NCBI GenBank assembly: GCA_017468925.1
Contig: JAFUHI010000001.1
Coordinates: 104,172-168,171 of the forward strand
Reading direction: 5' to 3'
Source: Bacilli bacterium
GTDB lineage: Bacteria; Bacillota_I; Bacilli_A; RFN20; CAG-826
DNA: 64,000 nt
In this document: positions 51,697 to 60,163 of the stretch, piece by piece
How positions within the stretch are numbered: position 1 is the stretch's first letter
Layout: every line of letters starts with the position of its first letter
Notes under the pieces: generated by a model
The model's input: the letters and a program-made list of their open reading frames with translations, nothing else
Told to the model about the DNA's origin: nothing
The model's database searches: none
Position numbers and translations under genes: made by a program

Positions 51697-52048
51697 ATGG
51701 AGAAACGAGAATATATTCATAACCTTAAAAATGTGAAATTAGTAATTGGAAATGGTTTTGATTTACATTGTGGTTTAAAAACAAGTTACAAAGATTATTT
51801 CAAAAGCAAAGAGCCGGATATTAATTTTTTTGAAAATGAATTTGCTGATTTTTACGGGCATATTCTAAGCTTGAAAAATACCAACTGTGCGCTTTATCAT
51901 GTTCAATCGAAGATGATGATGACCCAAAATGAGTTCGCAGAGCTTTTAGGCATCTCTTTCGCATCGGTCAATAAATATGAGAATGGCAACTCCCACCTTT
52001 AAAGTGCAGAGGAAACTTGCTGAGATAAAGAAAAGGATGTGTAAGTAA
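51697..52048 (+). pseudogene. mosaic remnant: AbiH N-terminus joined to a frameshifted helix-turn-helix
   Basis: From the ATG at 51697, about 65 residues match the start of AbiH proteins (VKLVIGNGFDLHCGLKTSYKDYF). The same frame then passes abruptly into a helix-turn-helix segment (MTQNEFAELLGISFASVNKYENG), unrelated to AbiH, and stops at 52002. The end of that HTH (PTFKVQRKLAEIKKRMC) continues in another frame to a TAA at 52046-52048, two bases before the next gene. So an abiH deletion has been joined to a small Xre-type gene that itself has a frameshift. Neither part is likely to work. Confidence 0.7.
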
Positions 52049-52049
52049 T

Positions 52050-55000
52050 ATGGCTAAGAAAGAAAAACAGGCAACCGATTATTCAAAACTTTCTTTGCCC
52101 GATGTAATTAAAAGAAAAATTAAGCGCAAGGTCACTTTTTTTGAACTCGAACACAATGAGCAAAGAGGGGTTCTCGATTATATTCAATCTCACAACATCG
52201 ACATAAAGGTCTTTGGATGCAAGTGGTATGACATTTTGTCTGGCAAATTTTTCACGATTGAATATTTGCCAAGAGAAGACTCAATGTTTGGTATCGATAA
52301 AGAAAAGAGAGAGTTTGATACATTTAGCGATTTCTTCAATTATGTCCGAGGTGATATTTACGAAAATTCTTGCTTTTATGGATATGGTTTTTCGGCAGAA
52401 GAGATTAATGAGTTTTCAATAAATATTGAATCTTTGAATTTTAGTTCCCTTATTAGTGAAACCATTGATGACTATACCTTTGAATCTATCAATGATATGA
52501 GAAAAGAGGATATAGTGGTCAATGCTGATGGATCAAAAGCCATTATCGAATGGTTTGAAAGGTCTAAACCTATAACAACGCTCAAAGACTTGGAAACTAA
52601 GTACAAACAGTTTGTCCAAAGATTTGACTTTTGGGATGCCAAGCATGTCTTTTTCTCAATGCTTCTTAGGAAAGATAAAAACCTTGTCAAAGAAGCGGTT
52701 ATAGAGTTTTTGTGCAAACACGGTGTTTACGATGGAATCACATTTGATTCTATTCTCCTTGCATACGGAAGAGAATCAGCGTTGTATGTTATTGATAACT
52801 TTGATGGTTTTTGTAGTTACACAACACAAAGAAAAAGAATAAGAAACTTTAAAGATGCTTTAGCGGGATATGATAGTGGTACTTTTGTGCTGCAAAGAAG
52901 ATTAGGCTTTGATGAATCGTTGCAACTTTACTATGTAAGGGACAGGTATTATAACAACAAAAACTACCCACTAACCAACAATGAATTCTTTGGGGATTTT
53001 TTGGGATTTGCATCCTTTGTCAAAGGAGATTTATCCGATGCGGATTTGTCTAAAGCACCAGTGTCTAGAAAAGATATTGGCAAATATAAAACCAACGAAA
53101 AAACCAAGCTCCCATTATCAAAAATATATGATGCCTACGAAGTGAGAAAAAAGTATGTCGATGAGGAATTTGTTGTTGAACAAAAATGGATTGATGCAGA
53201 TGGCATTACTATCCTTGGGAAAGAGCATACATTCACACGATTTTTTGATTTCGTACATTTTTTAAATGGAGATTTATCCGATGCAGACTTGCTTCTTTGT
53301 GATGGTATAGAAAACATAAGTAAGATTAGAAATCTTAAATTAGAAGGAATAAAAGTCAGGAGCGAGATTGCCGAAAAACTTGGTTTGCCGTTGAGATTGT
53401 TGCCAAAAGACAGGTTCGAAATTAAAAGTTTTGAATCGACTGACAAATATGAGCTCGAGACTATAGAGAATCTTTTGATTGAGCATCCTGAAGACGATGA
53501 CTATTCGGGAAGAGTGTCATACATCACCGATATTCATCTTTTGCATAGGTTTGACGCCTATAAATGCAAAACTCCTGAAGATGTAAACTATGTCATCAGG
53601 ACAATAGCGAAAACATTGGGAGAGCAAGCCACAGGGGTAAATCTAATCGGGGGAGATACCTCAAGCGATTTCGATATATTTAAGATGTTTATAAGCAACC
53701 TTGCCGCATATAGGAAAAGAGGAGATTTCTTCTTCGCATTGGGCAACCACGAATTATGGGGTTTAAACGGAGAAAGCCTTGATTCGATAGTTGATAAATA
53801 CAAAACCGTTTTAGAAGAAAAAGGCCAAGGAAGGATGCATTTGATACAAAACAACATCTTTTATGCCGATGGCGAATGGAAAGAAATAACCGAAGAAGAG
53901 CTGTCTCGAATCTCTTTAGATGATCTTAGAGCAAAAATGAGAGGCGCTAGGGTCATAATCTTCGGTGGTGTTGGATTCGCTGGAATGAATGATGAATTCA
54001 ATGCGGACAATGGCATCTATATGGATGTTTTGGATAGGGAAGGAGAGTTTGCTGAAAGCACCAAATTCCTTGCCCTTTATGAAAAAGTCACTTCCGCCCT
54101 CAAGGGAAAAAATCTTCTTGTATTTACACATATGCCAATGAGAGATTGGGGTGGTGGAGATATGCACGCAAAAGAAGGAATAGTTTATGTGAATGGCCAT
54201 AGCCATCGCAACTATTTCTATGATGATGGAAAAAAACGAATCTATGCCGACAATCAAGTTGGATATAGGGGCAGAAGACTGTCATTTAAACAGGTGGCCG
54301 TTGATTTTAATTACGATTGGTTTGCTGATTATAAAGACGGCATTTATGAAATAACGAAAGAAGATTACGAGAATTTTTATCGAGGTGTTGGAGAAGGACT
54401 TACCTTCAATAGGCAACACGAAAAGCTTTTCATGATTAAGCGTGAGGAAACCTATATGTTCCTTATGCAAACCTCCAAAGGAAGTATGCTTATTTTAAAC
54501 GGCGGTTCGATTAGAAGAGCTGGAAATCATTCTCTTGAATACTTTTATGAGAATCTTGTCAAATACTCTGCATCCGTGAGTTTGTTCCTTTCTAAATATG
54601 ACAAGTTCCAAAAACAGGTTTCCAATGAGGTAAAGCGAATCGGCGGAGATGGTAGAATCCACGGAAGCATAGTGGATATCGACTTCTATAACCATCTCTA
54701 TCTCAATCCTTTGGACGGAACAATTACTCCCTATTTCGCATACTCAATGGTTGATAAATATGTTTATGACAATCTTCCTAGCTTATTAAAATCCCAATGT
54801 CCTAAATTATTCGCCAACTATGAAAAAATGATTGGTCGGGAAAGCGAACAAAATGCCCTTGTGCTATATAACAAAAACTTGCCTATCACAAAGAATAGGG
54901 AATATGTTGATAGCACCGAAATGTATAAAGTGTCGAGAATCCTAAAAGGATTACAATTCACAACCAAATACAACATTGTCAGACTTTGGAACGATGCCAT

Positions 55001-55352
55001 CGTAGCCGATGCATCCGAGGAAAATGGAAAGTTGATTGTATCGGGAATTATTGATCCTGATTCTATGCCTCAACCTGTTGTCGAACCTAAACCACGAATT
55101 GTACGTGAACCTAAGCCAAAAGTAATAAAGCCAGTCTTGTCTGAGGAGGAAAAGATTAAGATTCGTGATGATAAATACAAAGCGTTAATCACTTCGGAAA
55201 CCGGCGGCAAAGTGGTGGTGGAAACATATCGAGGGTCGACCGAAAAGGCCGATTATAGATGCACTGTTTGCGGATACGAATGGTCCACAAGACCAGACCA
55301 TTTCAAAGACAGGCAGGGCTATAAGTGCCCGCGTTGCAAAAAGGGAGGATAA
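52050..55352 (+). CDS. large metallophosphoesterase with N-terminal repeats and C-terminal zinc ribbon
   Basis: The 1100-residue protein has a calcineurin-like phosphoesterase domain at about 485-760 with all expected motifs: TDIHLLH near 493, GGDTSSD near 533, GNHELWG near 564, FTHMP near 691 and NGHSHRN near 714. The N-terminal ~480 residues are not a known domain but contain three related segments ending in GD(L/I) (around 91-113, 316-340 and 397-420; two read GDLSDADL). The C-terminus is a CxxC...CxxC zinc ribbon (CTVCGYEW...CPRC, about 1069-1097). Its stop overlaps a possible ATG of the nuclease gene downstream, so the two are coupled. The function is unknown; nucleic-acid processing is plausible. 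Confidence 0.82.
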   Translation: MAKKEKQATDYSKLSLPDVIKRKIKRKVTFFELEHNEQRGVLDYIQSHNIDIKVFGCKWYDILSGKFFTIEYLPREDSMFGIDKEKREFDTFSDFFNYVRGDIYENSCFYGYGFSAEEINEFSINIESLNFSSLISETIDDYTFESINDMRKEDIVVNADGSKAIIEWFERSKPITTLKDLETKYKQFVQRFDFWDAKHVFFSMLLRKDKNLVKEAVIEFLCKHGVYDGITFDSILLAYGRESALYVIDNFDGFCSYTTQRKRIRNFKDALAGYDSGTFVLQRRLGFDESLQLYYVRDRYYNNKNYPLTNNEFFGDFLGFASFVKGDLSDADLSKAPVSRKDIGKYKTNEKTKLPLSKIYDAYEVRKKYVDEEFVVEQKWIDADGITILGKEHTFTRFFDFVHFLNGDLSDADLLLCDGIENISKIRNLKLEGIKVRSEIAEKLGLPLRLLPKDRFEIKSFESTDKYELETIENLLIEHPEDDDYSGRVSYITDIHLLHRFDAYKCKTPEDVNYVIRTIAKTLGEQATGVNLIGGDTSSDFDIFKMFISNLAAYRKRGDFFFALGNHELWGLNGESLDSIVDKYKTVLEEKGQGRMHLIQNNIFYADGEWKEITEEELSRISLDDLRAKMRGARVIIFGGVGFAGMNDEFNADNGIYMDVLDREGEFAESTKFLALYEKVTSALKGKNLLVFTHMPMRDWGGGDMHAKEGIVYVNGHSHRNYFYDDGKKRIYADNQVGYRGRRLSFKQVAVDFNYDWFADYKDGIYEITKEDYENFYRGVGEGLTFNRQHEKLFMIKREETYMFLMQTSKGSMLILNGGSIRRAGNHSLEYFYENLVKYSASVSLFLSKYDKFQKQVSNEVKRIGGDGRIHGSIVDIDFYNHLYLNPLDGTITPYFAYSMVDKYVYDNLPSLLKSQCPKLFANYEKMIGRESEQNALVLYNKNLPITKNREYVDSTEMYKVSRILKGLQFTTKYNIVRLWNDAIVADASEENGKLIVSGIIDPDSMPQPVVEPKPRIVREPKPKVIKPVLSEEEKIKIRDDKYKALITSETGGKVVVETYRGSTEKADYRCTVCGYEWSTRPDHFKDRQGYKCPRCKKGG

Positions 55353-55357
55353 TGCCG

Positions 55358-56707
55358 ATGCGCTTCGCTTTGGATAAAGATGGCAAAAGAGTGTATATAG
55401 AGCAAACGCATGTGAAGCAAGACTATTTCTGCCCCGAATGCGGCGAGAAGCTTGTCTTGAAAAAAGGTGAGATAAGGATGCACCATTTCGCGCACCCATC
55501 CCACTCGCAATGCACTGATTCATGGCATTACGATATGTCGGACTGGCACATGCGTTGGCAAGCCCGTTTTCCTTTGGAAACTCAGGAGATTGTGAAAGTC
55601 AAAGACGGGCAGAAGCACAGGGCGGATGTACTTTTGGAAGACAAGAAGGTGGTGTATGAGTTTCAGCATAGCCCGTTAAGCCCCGAGGAGTTCGATGATA
55701 GAAATGCCTTTTACAATTCTCTCTGCTATAAGGTGATTTGGATATTCGATTTGACCGATCAGTATGAAAACGGCTCGATAGAGAATTACAAAAGAGATTT
55801 GTATAAGTGGACAAGGTCGAAGAAGACCTTTAACCATTTTGTGCCTAAAGATAATCCGAATGTGGAATTGTACTTCCAAATTCAATTGTCGGCCGACGAG
55901 AATGAGATGATCCAACATCTCAAGTCATCTTTGGAGGCGGGATACGAGATTCATTTCCAAGATCAAAGGCTTTACTACGAAGACCACAAAGACGATGAAA
56001 TCGAGTTGGTGAAGGTGACGTGGGCTCCCGATGATGGCTTCGAAAGATTCGCCACCGATGGGTTCGTTTATGGCGAAAATGACATCGTCCATAGATTCGT
56101 GGAAAGCAACGAGGCAAAAGAGAAAACCATTGCTTTAGGCGAACTGGCCGACCGGCTTGTGGAAATGTATAGCCAGAGCCACACGACCTATTACTTTGGT
56201 TGCCCTCGGAGCTCTACTCATTTGTGCGGGGATAGCAACATCGATACGCCCAAAGAAAAATACGATGAAGTCTACCCTTGCATGGAATGCCAGTTTTCGA
56301 CGCACGACAATGGCTACGGGCCAATGTGCAAGAAAAGGTTCTTGGATTTGGGGCTATCGGGCAATACCCAAGTCGAGGTCTTAAAAAGGACCGACGACGG
56401 TTTCGTGTCGCAAATAGCGTATGAGGACGGAGAAGGAAGGCACATCATCGATCTGCCCACGTTTAGTAACCCAATAAGCAAATCGGTTTTCACCCTGTGG
56501 AGGGAAAACAATTATAAGATCGCAATTTTCAAGAATGCCAAAACAGGAAAGTTCATCAAAATCGGAAGAGACCCAACCGAGCAAAGGTACAAATATGGGA
56601 AGGTGTTTGGCTATTTCTCGAGCGACCAATTCTCCTTCAATGGGAAATCCTGCGAATTGTATGGTTGTGAGAAACCAGAATGGATATGCGTTTGGAGCGT
56701 CAAATAG
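55358..56707 (+). CDS. CoiA-like nuclease (zinc finger plus PD-(D/E)XK)
   Basis: The protein resembles competence protein CoiA: an N-terminal zinc finger (FCPECGEKLVLKKGEIR...HHFAH), then a nuclease core with HRADVLLEDKKVVYEFQHS, where D and E-x-Q supply the catalytic pattern, followed by YKVIWIFDL. The C-terminal half (about 230-449) is unrecognised and includes a Cys-rich segment (GCPRSSTH...CMECQF...CKKR). GGGAGG at 55343-55348 fits the ATG at 55358 (449 residues) better than the ATG at 55352, which overlaps the previous stop. In this setting a defence nuclease is as likely as a competence role. Confidence 0.8.
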   Translation: MRFALDKDGKRVYIEQTHVKQDYFCPECGEKLVLKKGEIRMHHFAHPSHSQCTDSWHYDMSDWHMRWQARFPLETQEIVKVKDGQKHRADVLLEDKKVVYEFQHSPLSPEEFDDRNAFYNSLCYKVIWIFDLTDQYENGSIENYKRDLYKWTRSKKTFNHFVPKDNPNVELYFQIQLSADENEMIQHLKSSLEAGYEIHFQDQRLYYEDHKDDEIELVKVTWAPDDGFERFATDGFVYGENDIVHRFVESNEAKEKTIALGELADRLVEMYSQSHTTYYFGCPRSSTHLCGDSNIDTPKEKYDEVYPCMECQFSTHDNGYGPMCKKRFLDLGLSGNTQVEVLKRTDDGFVSQIAYEDGEGRHIIDLPTFSNPISKSVFTLWRENNYKIAIFKNAKTGKFIKIGRDPTEQRYKYGKVFGYFSSDQFSFNGKSCELYGCEKPEWICVWSVK

Positions 56708-56736
56708 GCTTCGATTCTTCCCATCCCCTTTGCATT

Positions 56737-56758
56737 ATCGCAATCAAACTGATGAAAT
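56737..56758 (+). repeat. 22-bp direct repeat, copy 1
   Basis: ATCGCAATCAAACTGATGAA followed by AT is found here, 29 bases after the CoiA-like gene, and again, identical and in the same orientation, at 63370-63391. Confidence 0.9.
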
Positions 56759-56841
56759 CAACAAAGACAATCCAAATAAAAAGAATCGGAAATTCAAATT
56801 CTATAATTAGAATATAAAATATAAGAATAAGGATATACATT

Positions 56842-57558
56842 ATGGATGAGAAATTGATTTGTCCGATATGCGGTCAGCCCACTAGAGTATATATGGGCAA
56901 GGCCAGAAAGGACTTGCTATGCGCCAAACACGCTGATGAATTGAAAGCGGGTTTAATAATTGTCGATGAGAAAGGGCTTTTCATCGACAAGAAGACGAAC
57001 AAAGTCCTTAATGTAAACCACCATGAGCCCAAGAAAGAAGAACATAAAACCGGCGGGGTTGCTAAATGCATCGCTTGTGGGAAAGAGACGAAGCCAGGAT
57101 TTCTTTTCTGTGGTGGATGCTATAAGAAATACGCTGATAAGAAACTTTTGGTGGAGATTACCAATTGCAAGGACATCACGATACTAGATGACTCCTATGA
57201 AGGCAAATTCACTTGCACTGATGGCCACATAGTGAAATCCAAATCGGAGATGATAATAGATAATTGGCTTTTTGAGCATGGAATACCCCACGCTTATGAA
57301 AAGAAACTTCCAATAGACGCTGATGAAAACCATGATCTACATCCTGATTTCTATTTGCCAAGTCAAGATCTTTATATCGAATATTGGGGATATAACGAAA
57401 GCAACATCAAATATACCGAATCCAAGAATTATAAGATCAAGACATACAGGAAACTCAAAGTCACTGTCATTTGCCTGGAAGAAAAAGACATAATGGATAT
57501 CAATGCATCCTTAAGCAGAAAACTTAAATTTTTCGTTAGAGGGGAAATTAACGAATAG
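56842..57558 (+). CDS. zinc-ribbon PD-(D/E)XK nuclease-like protein
   Basis: The 238-residue protein has two Cys-rich modules: CPICG near residue 7 with a later Cys/His pair, and CIACGKETKPGFLFCGGC near 76-93. A nuclease-like C-terminal domain follows: SKSEMIIDNWLFEHGI, then LHPDFYLP and YIEYWGYN near 172-187. This Glu...Asp...E-x-(W) order is that of PD-(D/E)XK enzymes found attached to helicases and in DUF559-type proteins. AAGGA lies 8-9 bases before the ATG. It may act with the adjacent CoiA-like nuclease. Confidence 0.72.
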   Translation: MDEKLICPICGQPTRVYMGKARKDLLCAKHADELKAGLIIVDEKGLFIDKKTNKVLNVNHHEPKKEEHKTGGVAKCIACGKETKPGFLFCGGCYKKYADKKLLVEITNCKDITILDDSYEGKFTCTDGHIVKSKSEMIIDNWLFEHGIPHAYEKKLPIDADENHDLHPDFYLPSQDLYIEYWGYNESNIKYTESKNYKIKTYRKLKVTVICLEEKDIMDINASLSRKLKFFVRGEINE

Positions 57559-57603
57559 ACATTATTCATTGCTTTTTGGATTGTTTTCAAAATAATCGGT
57601 TCG

Positions 57604-57759
57604 ATGCATACCCTTCATGTTTACCACACTAGATTTGGGAAGGTAGTCATCTATTATGATGATGGTGGGCGCGAACGTAAAATCAAAAGTAACCTAGTTG
57701 ATGAAGTAGAAGACGCTGCATGCGAAATCATAGATATCGCGAATAGTGATAACAATTAA
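57604..57759 (+). CDS. short open frame, possible remnant of a larger protein
   Basis: A 51-codon frame (starting MHTLHVYHTRFGKVVIYYDDGG) has protein-like composition. Its start resembles the small beta domain often found at the ends of DNA helicases (H-x-RFG-x-V-x-YYDDG). No ribosome binding site is visible. It is either a very small gene or a fragment. Confidence 0.3.
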   Translation: MHTLHVYHTRFGKVVIYYDDGGRERKIKSNLVDEVEDAACEIIDIANSDNN

Positions 57760-57800
57760 GTCATCGTTCTAAGAAGAAATAAAACGATCAATCAAAAGTG

Positions 57801-57830
57801 CATCTTTTTGCACATTGGCCAAAAATGATT
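57801..57830 (+). repeat. 30-bp direct repeat, copy 2
   Basis: This matches 51549-51578 at 29 of 30 positions (T instead of C in the GGCC-proximal part). It lies 36 bases before the HNH-like gene. The two copies flank the AbiH remnant, the phosphoesterase, the CoiA-like nuclease and the zinc-ribbon nuclease, a 6.2-kb segment. Confidence 0.9.
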
Positions 57831-57866
57831 AACATTGTGGTTATTTTTATTAAAATAAAAGGTAAT

Positions 57867-58901
57867 ATGAAGACTATAAAAAGAAATGACAAGGATGAAT
57901 ATTATTCAGTTGAATCTAAAGTAGACGCTGAAAGATTTGTGGGTTTTTCAAAAGGCAGTGTCAGATGTCTTTTTTGCATCAATGACTCCAAAAATGAAAG
58001 CTACATGTTGCCCGAAGACAAGATAATCATTGTCAATGAAGAAAAACCAAAACAAAAAATCGAATTCGATGTTCTCAAAACATACGTATCACACAATATT
58101 GAAGATGCACTTGAATATTTTACTGCTGAAGAACTTGGATTAATTAGTGGAGATGAAAAGGAAGATGAAATCATTCAAGAACTCAAGGAAGAATGCGGGA
58201 AAAATATCAAGAAATATGGAATAGTTATCTACGAACTTGAAAGACCATTCGATTTCTTAGTTGTTGGGAAAAAAGAAACAGTTGAGAAGGATTTTGATAT
58301 ATCCACAACGTATTACGAAATGCTATATGATTGCTCGTATCAAGAGTTGGTCAAGCTCCTTTTGAAGAAATATGGACCGGTTAAAGGAGACTATTTCTTA
58401 AATGAAAGCTGCAAAAGCAAAAATCACAGCATCATGAGAGGTGGAGAAGGTCTAATTGTTCATCATATTGATGAAGATAAGGCCATAATGCTAGCAAACG
58501 ATAAATACGCCATAAATAATCCATTTAACTACCAAAAAGCGGATAGGCTTGTTTATTGTAATCTGCTAGAACATTTCTTATTACATATCAAAATCGCTGC
58601 CGAACCAAGAAATAAAAAAGCTAATGCAAATGAGGCGCCGGGCATCGGTGGTGCTGTAAATTTTATCTGTAGGCAGCTTAATGACATATATAGTGGATAT
58701 GAATTCAAACAAGAGTTCATGATAAAATCCAGAGAGATACTAACAGGCCACCTAAAGGATTATGTATTGGCTTTGAAAGGATTGTTAACAATAATATTGA
58801 ACAATCCAGAATATAAGAAACGTATTGATATAATGTCACTTTTCGAAGGTTGGAGTGGCGTTGTGGTGCCATTGGTTTATTCATCGGTTTTTGATGAATA
58901 G
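57867..58901 (+). CDS. HNH-like endonuclease family protein
   Basis: The 344-residue protein has, near residues 193-235, EGLIVHHIDED..., then YQKADRLVYCNLLEHFLLHIK. The HH..., N and H positions fit an HNH-type (beta-beta-alpha metal) nuclease of the kind that ends in LVYCNxxEHxxLH. The N-terminal ~150 residues are acidic and unrecognised. The ATG at 57867 was chosen because AAAAGGT precedes it; the frame extends 23 codons upstream through the 30-bp repeat, which is unlikely to be coding. It is a single gene with no clear partner. Confidence 0.65.
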   Translation: MKTIKRNDKDEYYSVESKVDAERFVGFSKGSVRCLFCINDSKNESYMLPEDKIIIVNEEKPKQKIEFDVLKTYVSHNIEDALEYFTAEELGLISGDEKEDEIIQELKEECGKNIKKYGIVIYELERPFDFLVVGKKETVEKDFDISTTYYEMLYDCSYQELVKLLLKKYGPVKGDYFLNESCKSKNHSIMRGGEGLIVHHIDEDKAIMLANDKYAINNPFNYQKADRLVYCNLLEHFLLHIKIAAEPRNKKANANEAPGIGGAVNFICRQLNDIYSGYEFKQEFMIKSREILTGHLKDYVLALKGLLTIILNNPEYKKRIDIMSLFEGWSGVVVPLVYSSVFDE

Positions 58902-58986
58902 AAATTGAAGAAAAATTAAATAGAAATAATCCTTGTTATGCGTCATAGAAAATGAATTAACACAAAGTATTAAAGGAGAATAGGAT

Positions 58987-59616
58987 ATGAAGAGTAAATT
59001 ATTTGTTTTATTAATAGCGACCTTAGGTCTGGTCGGTTGTTCAAAGAACAGCGCTGCTGGCGGAACCAACGGCAAAGTGGATTGTTATTCTGTCAGAGTC
59101 ACGGAAGGCGGAAGCACTGTTTTCACAGGGAACTATTCATCCGGTTATGCATCCGTTTTCGAATACAAAGATGCGAGTGGTAAGAAAATATATACGAGTA
59201 GCCATATGATTTATCAAAAATATGATGGCGGTTCTTATATAACAGTTGACTCTATTTTAAGGGCTTACCCTGATAGATATACCAATGATTATGTGGAATA
59301 TACTTATTCAAGATTTGTAGGGTTCTTATTAAGAGAAAACAATTACTATTTGGATTTAGGCGCAAGAACCATAGACTCTGAAACCAAATGGTCTGAATAT
59401 AAATACCAAAATGATCCTGTGACCCCTCCTGACGGAGCTACTTCAAACAACAAAGAAGCTTTTTCATGCGCTAAAAATAACTATTATCAGATGGATTATA
59501 TTTATTATGACTATGCAACACTAAGACTAGATTTAACCGAATCATCTCTCGAAAGACATAGTTTTACTATGTTAGGGCAAGATAGCGTCATCACTTATAC
59601 GGCCAAGTGGTTCTAA
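58987..59616 (+). CDS. predicted lipoprotein
   Basis: The 209-residue protein starts MKSKLFVLLIATLGLVGC, an excellent type II signal peptide with Cys at 18. The mature part is rich in Tyr, Ser and Gly and has no recognised domain. AAAGGAG lies before the ATG. It is probably surface-anchored; the function is unknown. Confidence 0.75.
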   Translation: MKSKLFVLLIATLGLVGCSKNSAAGGTNGKVDCYSVRVTEGGSTVFTGNYSSGYASVFEYKDASGKKIYTSSHMIYQKYDGGSYITVDSILRAYPDRYTNDYVEYTYSRFVGFLLRENNYYLDLGARTIDSETKWSEYKYQNDPVTPPDGATSNNKEAFSCAKNNYYQMDYIYYDYATLRLDLTESSLERHSFTMLGQDSVITYTAKWF

Positions 59617-59643
59617 AACACAAGAAAGCAAGTGTGAACTAAA

Positions 59644-59797
59644 ATGGCAAAAGAGTTTTCGTTTAAGGACGCAAGGGAACAGGTCAATTTTTATAAGAAG
59701 CTATTAAAGAGCCCCACTGTCGCAACTAGTTAATTCGTTGATTAACCAAGATTTGGAGAAATTATATAAAGAAATAGACAGCTTAAAATATAGTTAG
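59644..59797 (+). pseudogene. small frameshifted gene
   Basis: An ATG at 59644 begins 29 codons (MAKEFSFKDAREQVNFYKK...) that stop at a TAA. The next frame continues, without a start, as LVNSLINQDLEKLYKEIDSL to a TAG at 59795-59797. Joining them gives a plausible helical protein of about 50 residues, so a single-base change near 59730 probably broke it. The family is not recognised. Confidence 0.45.
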
Positions 59798-59819
59798 TTA
59801 AATCACTAGAGGTGCCATT

Positions 59820-60150
59820 ATGTTTAAGTTAAATAAAAATACAAATACTATCGAAGAAGTAAAAGAAGCCGAATTTAAGGATCTTGGCTTTTTTTGAAAG
59901 AAAAGATATCCAAGAATGGATTATCAACAATCCTAAAATATTAGAAGAAGATCTGTTGGTAATCACAAAGGAATTCGCCGATTTCGATGGTACACAGGAA
60001 AGGTTTGATTTACTTGCTTTAGGCAAAGAAGGGAATCTCGTCGTCATAGAAAACAAAAGAGACGATAGTGGGAAATCTGTTGTTCGTCAAGCTGTTAAAT
60101 ATGCTTCATATTGTTCCTTCAGTAGTGACACCACTTGTAAAACGAGGTAA
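59820..60150 (+). pseudogene. NucS-like PD-(D/E)XK nuclease, frameshifted and truncated
   Basis: An ATG at 59820 with AGAGGT upstream starts a frame that stops at 59896-59898 in a run of seven T (59889-59895). With one T fewer the frame joins GFFERKDIQEWIINNPKIL, LLVITKEFADFDGTQERFDLLAL and NLVVIENKRDDSGKSVVRQA, the recognisable core of NucS/DUF91-like nucleases (catalytic D...E-x-K). The sequence then stops early at 60148-60150, about where further nuclease sequence would be expected. It is therefore broken at both places, by a homopolymer slip and by 3' loss or replacement. Confidence 0.7.
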
Positions 60151-60163
60151 TTCACAAATTGAT

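Noticed and set aside
60068..60163. Upstream part of the frame of the 424-residue unknown protein
   Set aside because: It is the shifted-frame reading of the NucS-like nuclease remnant.
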